From contig JBHJGU010000043.1 in the NCBI GenBank assembly GCA_050331475.1, positions 1 through 25,249 on the forward strand: a DNA stretch of 25,249 nucleotides, written 5' to 3'. The position numbers and the translations under genes were made by a program. Each line of letters begins with the position of its first letter. Within the stretch, counting starts at the first letter, position 1. Source of the DNA: JBHJGU01 sp050331475. Its GTDB lineage: Bacteria > Pseudomonadota > Alphaproteobacteria > Caulobacterales > Maricaulaceae. Shown here one piece after another: positions 15,280 to 22,093 of the stretch. Under the pieces are notes generated by a model. It worked only from the letters and a program-made list of their open reading frames with translations. It had not been told where the DNA came from and did not search any database.

Positions 15280-16535
15280 CCGCCGCGGGTAAGGATCGGG
15301 TCGAACGCCCAACGCCAAATCGGCCGGTTGTCGATCACCATGTCACCGCTCAGCGTCATGCCCGGTTGCAGCGCAATCGCGTCGCCATAGGCGGTCACGG
15401 ACTGGCGATCGAGCGCGGCGATAATCCGATAGACCGGCTCCTCATAACCGACGGGCGCAGCCAGTTCGCCTGGCGCGAAAGCGGTCTGGGAGACTTCCGT
15501 GACGTGAGCGGTGAACACGCCGAATTGCGCCTTGGGAAACGCGTCATAGGCGATGCGGACCTGCTGCCCCGGCGCAATAAATCCGGCGGCGCGCGAGGGC
15601 GCGAGCAAGACCGCCTGCAGCGTGCTCGTGTCGGGCAAAACCGCAAGCAAGGGCAAGCCGTCCCGCGCGGTTTGCCCGGTTCGCGCTTGAAGGCCCGCCA
15701 CCACGCCGTCTACGGGGGCCGTCACCAAATAGGCGCCGGACACCTCGAGTTCTACGCGCCGATCATCGAGATCTAGCGCCTCCGCGCGCAAGGCCTCCAC
15801 GGCTTCGGCTTTCCGGCCAGGAATTTCGGCGCGCTCAAAGGCGGCTTCGCTACGGCTGTTAATCAGGTCCTGTCGGGTGCGCTCCAAATCCTGGAGCGCG
15901 GCCTGCTCGCGCAGGGCGGCGCGGGCGCGCTCCGCCACGGTGGCGTCCGCAGCGACCCCGCGGGTCCGCAGCGTTTGCATCGCGTCGAGATCCGCTTGGG
16001 CTAAGTCGGTGATGTCGGTTTGTAACGCGATCCGCTCTCCAATCGCGGCGATGTCTTGATCTATCGCCGCAAGCCGTGCGTCGGCGCGGGTCGCTTCCGC
16101 CGCGAACCGCCGATCCAGCGCCTGGCGGCGACGCTCAATATCCGCGGCGCGTTGATCGAGCTGGGCCAGCTGGCGCTCTACCAGATTGCCGCCGTCCCCC
16201 GCGACGTCGAGATTGACCTTTAAGAGCGGGGACCCCCGCGCCACGCGATCGCCATTGGTCACATAAACCTGGTCAATGACGCCGCCGCGATTGGCGAACA
16301 CCTGGGCGACCCCGCCAGATGGCGCGAGGAAGCCGACCACGGTTTGGGTTCGCGCCACCGCGCCGAAGGTGGCAAACAACGCCCCCGCCAAGGCGGCGAT
16401 CAACGCCAACGCCGTGGCGACGCCAATGGCGGCGGGCTGAGCGAGAAACACCTCTCCCTCTAGCCGGCGACGGCGACCGGAGACGGCTTCACTCCGAAAC
16501 AGGGACTGGCGCGGAGGCGGATCAAGAGCGGCCAT
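15276..16535 (-). CDS. HlyD family membrane-fusion protein (bacteriocin-exporter type)
   Basis: Periplasmic adaptor of 419 aa for a type I secretion system. The N-terminal segment (LFRSEAVSGRRRRLEGEVFL) is typical of adaptors that pair with C39-peptidase ABC exporters. One TM helix (about 35-58) is followed by a first biotinyl-lipoyl half (FANRGGVIDQVYVTNGDRVARGSPLL), a long coiled-coil hairpin (about 110-260), the second half-motif (SGAYLVTAPVDGVVAGL) and a beta-barrel region. It is divergent from the C39 ABC gene with 99 bases between starts, forming one export module. No TolC-like gene is in the window, so a general outer-membrane channel is likely used. Confidence 0.9.
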   Translation of the reverse strand: MAALDPPPRQSLFRSEAVSGRRRRLEGEVFLAQPAAIGVATALALIAALAGALFATFGAVARTQTVVGFLAPSGGVAQVFANRGGVIDQVYVTNGDRVARGSPLLKVNLDVAGDGGNLVERQLAQLDQRAADIERRRQALDRRFAAEATRADARLAAIDQDIAAIGERIALQTDITDLAQADLDAMQTLRTRGVAADATVAERARAALREQAALQDLERTRQDLINSRSEAAFERAEIPGRKAEAVEALRAEALDLDDRRVELEVSGAYLVTAPVDGVVAGLQARTGQTARDGLPLLAVLPDTSTLQAVLLAPSRAAGFIAPGQQVRIAYDAFPKAQFGVFTAHVTEVSQTAFAPGELAAPVGYEEPVYRIIAALDRQSVTAYGDAIALQPGMTLSGDMVIDNRPIWRWAFDPILTRGG

Positions 16536-16634
16536 AAGGTCTCAGTGTAACGCCACGCTGTGTCCCGCACTAGCGCCTGAGGTGCAAACGCGGCACCCTG
16601 CGGCCGGACCTCGCATCGCGGAGCCCGCCCCCTT

Positions 16635-18788
16635 ATGGCCGTCGCCGAAACCGCCGACTCCACTAGCCCCCGAGACCGTGCGCGCAGCCTGCGCGAGCGC
16701 TTATCCGCCGCGCGTCGATTGCCCGTCGTGCTCCAGGCGGAGGCGGCGGAGTGCGGGCTGGCCTGCCTGGCCATGGCGGCGGCGTTTTTCGGTCGGCACG
16801 AAAGCTTGGCGGGCCTACGGCGGCGGTTTCAGATCTCGCGTCATGGGGCGTCGCTGCGCGATCTGATGCGCGTCGCGGACGCGTTAGATTTGTCGACGCG
16901 CGCGGTGAAGGTCGAGCTGGAAACCTTGGCGCACTTGCGCAAGCCCGCAATCCTGCACTGGGACATGAACCATTTCGTCGTGTTGAAGTCCGCGACCCGG
17001 CGCAAAATCGTTATTCACGACCCGGCCACGGGCCGCCGCGAGATGAGCCTCGCAGAAGCCTCGCCGCATTTGACCGGCGTGGCGTTGGAGCTGGTTCCCA
17101 CAGAAGCGTTTGAAACCCGCGACGCGCGCGAACGCGTTCGGCTCACCGATCTTTGGACGCGCGCCTATGGTCTGGGCGGCAGCCTGGCGCAATTGTTCCT
17201 GCTCGCAGCCTTGTTGCAGATCGCGGCCATCGTCACCCCGCTGGTCAACCAAGTCGTCGTGGACGAGGCCATCACCAAGGGCGATTTAGGCATATTGGGC
17301 GCCATGCTGTTCGGCTTTGGCGTGCTTTTGACGGTTCAAGCGGGTCTCACCTATTTGCGCGGCTTCGTCGCTTTGTATCTGGGCACGCTGTTCAGTTTCC
17401 AGATGCGGTCAAACCTGCTGCGCCACTTTTTGCGCCTGCCCGCGGACTTCGCCGAACGGCGGTCGGTCGGCGAATTGATGAACCGGTTTGAGGCTTTGCG
17501 TCCGATCCAGGAGCTCTTCACCAGCGGAGTGATCACCATCGCGCTGGATGGACTGATGAGCGTGGCGCTGTTGATCTTCATGCTGATCTATGCGCCGAGC
17601 CTGACCCTCGTCGTAGTCGCGGTCTTGGCGCTGTATCTTAGCATTCGGATGTTCACCTATTTCCACATTCGCCGTTTGACGGACCAGCAAATCAGCAAAG
17701 ACGCGGAGCTCAATTCCATCTTTTTGGAAATTCTGCGCTCAGCCCGATCGATTAAGACGTTCGGCCGGGAACAAGAACGCCACGCGGTGTGGCAGACCGC
17801 GTTTGCGGACTCCACCAATGTCCGGGTTCGACTGCAGCGGCTGACCGTCACCGGTGCGGCGGGCGAGGAATTGTTGCGCGCGGCGGAATTGATCGGTGTT
17901 TTGTATTTCGGCGCCAAAGCGGTGGTGGCCGGGGATATGACGCTAGGCATGTTGTTCGCCTTCCAAGCGTATCGCGGGCAGTTCGCCGATCGAGCGCGCG
18001 GACTGGTGGATCAATTGCTCACCTTTCGCCTGACCAGCGTCTATCTCGACCGAATTGCGGATTTGATCCATGCGGATCCGGAAGTGAACCTGGACAGCGA
18101 CGGCGCCGAGCCCGCCCCGCTCAAGGGCGCGATCCAAATCCGCGCGGGGGCGTTTCGGTACGGCGAAACCGCGCCATGGATTTTTCAAAACCTCGATCTC
18201 GAAGTCGCCGCCGGCGAACGGGTGGCGATCACCGGAGCCTCGGGGGGCGGCAAAACCACCCTGCTGAAAACCCTGATTGGTTTGCATCCGCTGACTGTCG
18301 GTGAAATCCGGTTCGACGGCCAGCCGGCGGGGGACGCGGGTTGGCGCGCGCTGCGAGCCCGGTTCGGCGTTGTGATGCAGGATGATCAATTGCTGACCGG
18401 CTCGGTGGCCGAAAACATCGCGTTTTTCGCCCCCGATTTGGACCAAGCGAAAGTGGAGAACGCCGCCCGACGCGCCGCCGTGCATAAGGATATTCGCGGC
18501 CTGCCCATGGGCTATCAAACCTTGATCGGGGATTTGGGCGCTAGCCTGTCAGCGGGGCAAATCCAGCGCTTAATGCTGGCGCGCGCGCTTTACCGAAACC
18601 CAGACATTCTGTTTCTCGACGAGGGGACGGCGAACCTCGACCCCGAAACCGAGGCGCGCATCGTCCAGTCGCTGTCTGAGCTGGCCTGCACCCAGATCAT
18701 TATCGCCCACCGGCCCGCAGCGATTTCCTACGCCGACCGCGTCTTAAAACTCGACGACGGCGTTTTGATCGACATCACCGACCGCTGA
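16635..18788 (+). CDS. Peptidase C39-containing ABC exporter (CvaB/MchF type)
   Basis: Inner-membrane exporter of 717 aa that cleaves double-glycine leader peptides and exports the product. The N-terminal C39 domain is intact: Gln34 and catalytic Cys40 in QAEAAECGLACL, His113 in DMNHFVVL, and Asp129 in IHDPATG. The TM domain spans about 165-445 with six helices. The ATPase domain shows Walker A ASGGGKTT (about 536-543), Q-loop VMQDDQL, signature LSAGQ (about 638) and Walker B LFLDEGT with D-loop ANLDPE. It lacks nothing expected of an active peptidase-exporter. It is divergent from the HlyD adaptor. I found no obvious GG-leader peptide gene nearby. ATG 16635 is used, with GGAG at a rather long 11-base distance. 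Confidence 0.92.
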   Translation: MAVAETADSTSPRDRARSLRERLSAARRLPVVLQAEAAECGLACLAMAAAFFGRHESLAGLRRRFQISRHGASLRDLMRVADALDLSTRAVKVELETLAHLRKPAILHWDMNHFVVLKSATRRKIVIHDPATGRREMSLAEASPHLTGVALELVPTEAFETRDARERVRLTDLWTRAYGLGGSLAQLFLLAALLQIAAIVTPLVNQVVVDEAITKGDLGILGAMLFGFGVLLTVQAGLTYLRGFVALYLGTLFSFQMRSNLLRHFLRLPADFAERRSVGELMNRFEALRPIQELFTSGVITIALDGLMSVALLIFMLIYAPSLTLVVVAVLALYLSIRMFTYFHIRRLTDQQISKDAELNSIFLEILRSARSIKTFGREQERHAVWQTAFADSTNVRVRLQRLTVTGAAGEELLRAAELIGVLYFGAKAVVAGDMTLGMLFAFQAYRGQFADRARGLVDQLLTFRLTSVYLDRIADLIHADPEVNLDSDGAEPAPLKGAIQIRAGAFRYGETAPWIFQNLDLEVAAGERVAITGASGGGKTTLLKTLIGLHPLTVGEIRFDGQPAGDAGWRALRARFGVVMQDDQLLTGSVAENIAFFAPDLDQAKVENAARRAAVHKDIRGLPMGYQTLIGDLGASLSAGQIQRLMLARALYRNPDILFLDEGTANLDPETEARIVQSLSELACTQIIIAHRPAAISYADRVLKLDDGVLIDITDR

Positions 18789-18809
18789 ACCGGCTTCTGG
18801 CGTGGCGTG

Positions 18810-18838
18810 CCCCGAGCGCTCGCGTCGGCGCGAGGGGG
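18810..18838. terminator. Possible terminator hairpin between convergent genes
   Basis: CTCGCG-TCGG-CGCGAG (18819-18834) is a perfect six-base stem with a tetraloop, extended by CCCC/GGGG across a five-base bulge. It is central in the 55-base gap between the ABC exporter and the protease gene. There is no T run, so intrinsic termination is uncertain. Confidence 0.35.
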
Positions 18839-18843
18839 CGGTT

Positions 18844-19674
18844 CTAGGTCAAGCACGCCACCCGGGCCACCCGACCCGACCGGCGCAGGGCGCGGGCCTG
18901 GTCAACGACGCTGTTTGGATCAACCGCGCCAAACCCCTCCCCCGGCGGGGGCGCGTTGAGAAAACGGCGCAAGCTTTCCGGCGCCGCCGTGTAGACCCGG
19001 CCGCGGCGCGGGGATTCCGCCACGGTCACCCCGATGACGGCGCCCGACGCGTCAAACGCCGGCCCGCCGGACAGCCCGCCCAGCGATCCGCGCAAGCCCC
19101 GGGTGCGGCGCTCCTCAGCCCAGGCCAAGACCGGTTCTTCGGTGCGGTAACGCCCGCGCACCACAAGGGTTTCTCGCCCGATCAGCCGGGCGACGACTTC
19201 TCCCGGTCGGCCTTGGGGGTAGCCGATCATATAGGCGCGCTGGTTCCGGTTCAGCGACCGATCGAGGTCCAGAGCCAGCGGCGGCGTCCGGCCGGCGGGG
19301 AGGCTGACCAACGCCAGATCGGTTCGACGGTCCACTTGAACACGACGCGCACGAATGCCTTGATTGCGCGTGTTGACGACAGCAACTTGGGCGCAACCGT
19401 CCACCACATGGCGCGCGGTCAGCCACAGCCCCTGATCGATGGCGAAGGCGGTCCCGGAGCCAGGCCGAACCTCCCGGTCGAGTTGGACGATCACCCGGCC
19501 TTCGCTGCGCTCCGGCAGGGGGGACACATCGCGTGGCGGGGTGACCACGATCGGCCGCCGCGGCGAGCGGAGGCCACCGTGCGCCGTATCCCCCGGCGTC
19601 AGCTCGGATGTGAACACCGCCCAACCGATTAAGCCGAAGGCGGCCAGGTAAATCGCCCAATCGGGAACCCGCAC
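18844..19674 (-). CDS. Membrane-anchored trypsin-like serine protease
   Basis: Protein of 276 aa with an N-terminal TM anchor (about 7-22) and a periplasmic S1/HtrA-like protease domain. The triad is clear: His89 in LTARHVVDGC, Asp119 in RRTDLALV and Ser202 in GGLSGGPAF. Cys94 and a Cys near the C-terminus could form a disulfide. There is no PDZ domain, so it is not a standard DegP/DegQ. The start is GTG at 19674, six bases from the start of the upstream DUF350 stop codon, which indicates translational coupling. The substrate is unknown. Confidence 0.87.
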   Translation of the reverse strand: MRVPDWAIYLAAFGLIGWAVFTSELTPGDTAHGGLRSPRRPIVVTPPRDVSPLPERSEGRVIVQLDREVRPGSGTAFAIDQGLWLTARHVVDGCAQVAVVNTRNQGIRARRVQVDRRTDLALVSLPAGRTPPLALDLDRSLNRNQRAYMIGYPQGRPGEVVARLIGRETLVVRGRYRTEEPVLAWAEERRTRGLRGSLGGLSGGPAFDASGAVIGVTVAESPRRGRVYTAAPESLRRFLNAPPPGEGFGAVDPNSVVDQARALRRSGRVARVACLT

Positions 19675-19677
19675 GGC

Positions 19678-20091
19678 TTAGCCCGCCACAGCGGCGGAGA
19701 TCAGCGCCGCCGCCGCCAGCTTGAACGCCGCGAGTAACACGGCCGCCGCCATTTCGCCCGCTTCGATCCGCCGGGGCAGATCGCGGATGATCAGATCGAC
19801 CAAGCGAAAGGTGAGCATTTGCAGAAACAGCGTCGCCGCGCCCCAAATGGCGATATCCGCGAGGCTGACGCTAGCAGCCAGGCAGAACGCCATAGGCACG
19901 CTTAAGCCGACAATGATCGCCCCGAAGGAGACCGCGGCGGCCGTATTCCCCTCCCGCACAAGGCCGAGCTCTTTGTAAGGCGTCATTTTCACATAGAGAA
20001 ACATGAAGGCCGCGAGCAAAGCCGCCGACACCGCCAAATGGGTGAGCAGTACTGGAAATCCAGCGGCGAATGACTGCCATGCTGCGCCCAT
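19678..20091 (-). CDS. DUF350 domain-containing membrane protein
   Basis: Integral membrane protein of 137 aa with four or so hydrophobic segments (about 12-33, 50-72, 75-95 and 115-136). It has the DUF350 features: a small loop YKELGLVREGNTAAAVSFG between TM1 and TM2, and DLIIRDLPRRIEAGEMAAAVLLA before the last helix. The function is unknown; the two-fold repeat of TM pairs is typical for the family. ATG 20091 is preceded by a GGGGGAAAGGG purine run. It is the first gene of a two-gene unit with the protease. Confidence 0.88.
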   Translation of the reverse strand: MGAAWQSFAAGFPVLLTHLAVSAALLAAFMFLYVKMTPYKELGLVREGNTAAAVSFGAIIVGLSVPMAFCLAASVSLADIAIWGAATLFLQMLTFRLVDLIIRDLPRRIEAGEMAAAVLLAAFKLAAAALISAAVAG

Positions 20092-20185
20092 AACGATGGC
20101 CCTTTCCCCCGATGCCCGCGCGCACCATAAAGCTCCGGCCCCGCGTCACAAGACCCCGGATACCCGATTGCACGGGTCGGCTAAG

Positions 20186-20211
20186 GAACACCCAGTGTTC
20201 GCACGTGCGAA
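20186..20211. promoter_or_regulatory. Overlapping palindromes upstream of acetoacetate decarboxylase (candidate operator)
   Basis: GAACAC-CCA-GTGTTC (20186-20200) overlaps the perfect 14-bp palindrome TTCGCACGTGCGAA (20198-20211). Both lie just before the AAGGA ribosome-binding site of the decarboxylase gene. A further ACCCG...CGGGT repeat lies just upstream. The set could be operators for a dimeric repressor or an RNA hairpin touching the ribosome-binding site. Confidence 0.5.
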
Positions 20212-20222
20212 GGACCCCACCC

Positions 20223-20975
20223 ATGACCCGGGACGAAATTCTGGCTCTGCCCTCCATGCCGCCGGGCAATCCCAGCTATCCTGGCGGACCCTACCGGTTC
20301 GTCGATCGCGAGTACTTCATTGTCGTCTATGAAAGCGATCCGGACGCGATCCGGCGCGCGGTCCCCGAACCGCTCGCGCCCGATGGCTCCAACACCGTGC
20401 TTTACGAATGGATCAACATGCCCGACAGCGCCGGGTTTGGATCCTATCAAGAGTCCGGCGTGGTGATTCCGTGCACCTTTAACGGCGAAGCGGTGAACTT
20501 CACCTGGATGATGTTTCTCAATGACGAGCCGCCGATCACCGCGGGTCGGGAAATCTGGGGCTTCCCAAAACGTTGGGGGGAGCCACAGCTGCGGGTGGAC
20601 CGGGACACGCTGACCGGCACGCTGGTCTATTCGGGCGAGCGAGTGGCCATGGGCACCATGGGCTATAAGCACGATAAGCTCGCCGACGATCCCACCGAAA
20701 TCGCCCGCGCCATGGGCAAAACCCAAGTCAATCTAAAGCTTTTGCCGTGTGTCACCGGCAATCCGCTTGTCGCGGAGCTTGTCGGCTATAATCTTGAGGC
20801 CGTCACCGTAAAGGGCGCGTGGAAGGGCCCGGCGCGTCTGCATTTAGTCCCCCATGTTAATGCGCCGGTGGCGGATTTGCCGGTGCGCCGGGTGGTGGAG
20901 GGCCGGCATATCATTGCAGATCTGACCCTGCCCTACGGCCGGGTTTTGCACGACTATCAGCCCAAGGGCCGCTAA
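20223..20975 (+). CDS. adc: Acetoacetate decarboxylase
   Basis: Soluble enzyme (250 aa) converting acetoacetate to acetone and CO2 through a Schiff base. The catalytic region EIWGFPKRWGEP has Lys116, in line with the Clostridium Lys115. Supporting blocks are PGGPYRFVDREYF near the N-terminus and NFTWMMFLNDEPPITAGRE before the active site. The length matches the family. ATG 20223 has AAGGA at good spacing; an upstream open frame to 20112 covers the regulatory palindromes and was not used. The patatin gene starts three bases after its stop, so they form an operon. In other alphaproteobacteria this pair is often joined by 3-hydroxybutyrate dehydrogenase, which is not in this window. Confidence 0.9.
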   Translation: MTRDEILALPSMPPGNPSYPGGPYRFVDREYFIVVYESDPDAIRRAVPEPLAPDGSNTVLYEWINMPDSAGFGSYQESGVVIPCTFNGEAVNFTWMMFLNDEPPITAGREIWGFPKRWGEPQLRVDRDTLTGTLVYSGERVAMGTMGYKHDKLADDPTEIARAMGKTQVNLKLLPCVTGNPLVAELVGYNLEAVTVKGAWKGPARLHLVPHVNAPVADLPVRRVVEGRHIIADLTLPYGRVLHDYQPKGR

Positions 20976-20978
20976 ACC

Positions 20979-22052
20979 ATGAGCGAGAGCGGCGAACATC
21001 CCATCGAACGGGCCAAACGCATGAACCGAAAACTCATCGACCTCGCACTGCAGGGCGGAGGGTCTCACGGTGCGTTCACCTGGGGCGTGCTGGATCGCGT
21101 GCTCGAGGACGGCCGGCTGGAGATCGAAGCGATTTCCGGCACGTCAGCAGGGGCGATGAACGCCGCCGTCGTCGCCGAGGGCGTGATGAAGGGCGATTAC
21201 GAAGGCGCGCGGGCGGCGCTTGCGCGGTTTTGGCGCGGGGTGGCCAAGGCCGCCGAAGGCAGCCCGCTTAAACGCAGCCCGGTGGCGATGTTTTTCGGGG
21301 ATTGGTCGCTGGATAATTCCCCGCTTTATCTGTGGTTCGACATTATGAGCCGCATGGTCAGCCCCTACGATCTCAATCCGCTCAATGTAAACCCCTTGCG
21401 TGACTTGCTCGACGAGTTGGTGGACTTTGACGCCGTGCGGGCGTGCGACAAGCTCAAAGTCTTTATCGCGGCCACCAATGTAGAAAGCGGCCGTACACGG
21501 ATTTTCAAACGCACCGAGCTGACGGCGGATCACGTCATGGCCTCGGCCTGCCTGCCTTATCTGTTCCAAGCTGTGGAGATTGACGGGCGACCCTATTGGG
21601 ACGGCGGTTATGTGGGTAACCCGCCGCTCTTTCCCTTTTTTCGTCAGACCGCGTGCTCCGACGTGTTGATTGTGCAAATCAATCCGGTGGAGCGTAAAGG
21701 CGCGCCGAAAACCGCGCGTGACATTATGGAGCGGATTAACGAGATCACGTTTAACTCCAGCCTGTTGCGGGAGTTTCGCGCTATCGAATTCGTCAGCCGC
21801 CTCATCGACCAAGGCAAGCTAAGCGAGGACAGCTATAAAAAGGTCCGCGTGCACAGGATCGACGGCGGGGCGGAACTGGCGCGTTTCGGCGCGTCCTCCA
21901 AATTGATCGGCGAGTGGGCGTTCTTCCAAAAACTGTTCGAGTTGGGCCGAGCGTCTGCGCATACGTGGATCGACCGCCATTATGACGACATCGGCCAGCG
22001 TTCCAGCTTGGACCTGCCCGCTTTGCTCAACGACCCGGAGGTGGGGATTTAA
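20979..22052 (+). CDS. Patatin-like phospholipase family protein
   Basis: Serine/aspartate dyad lipid hydrolase of 357 aa. Present are the oxyanion loop GGGSHG (26-31), nucleophile Ser56 in GTSAG, and Asp208 in DGGYVGNPP. The central block GDWSLDNSPLYLWFDIMSRM and the C-terminal EFVSRLIDQGKL are family features. There is no signal peptide, so the protein is cytosolic or peripheral at the membrane. It follows the acetoacetate decarboxylase gene by three bases. Patatin-like proteins with adc and hydroxybutyrate genes are often seen near PHB turnover loci, which suggests a role at granules or in lipid turnover; this part is inference. Confidence 0.9.
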   Translation: MSESGEHPIERAKRMNRKLIDLALQGGGSHGAFTWGVLDRVLEDGRLEIEAISGTSAGAMNAAVVAEGVMKGDYEGARAALARFWRGVAKAAEGSPLKRSPVAMFFGDWSLDNSPLYLWFDIMSRMVSPYDLNPLNVNPLRDLLDELVDFDAVRACDKLKVFIAATNVESGRTRIFKRTELTADHVMASACLPYLFQAVEIDGRPYWDGGYVGNPPLFPFFRQTACSDVLIVQINPVERKGAPKTARDIMERINEITFNSSLLREFRAIEFVSRLIDQGKLSEDSYKKVRVHRIDGGAELARFGASSKLIGEWAFFQKLFELGRASAHTWIDRHYDDIGQRSSLDLPALLNDPEVGI

Positions 22053-22093
22053 GACGCTGCGAGGGCGGTTTGGCTCTAGCGGGGTCGGTCACC

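Noticed and set aside
18803..18837. Sequence whose translation reads ACPERSRRREG, resembling the artefact produced by REP-like repeats.
   Set aside because: Only one copy is present in the window, and the DNA differs from the common repeat. It is better described as a hairpin between convergent genes.
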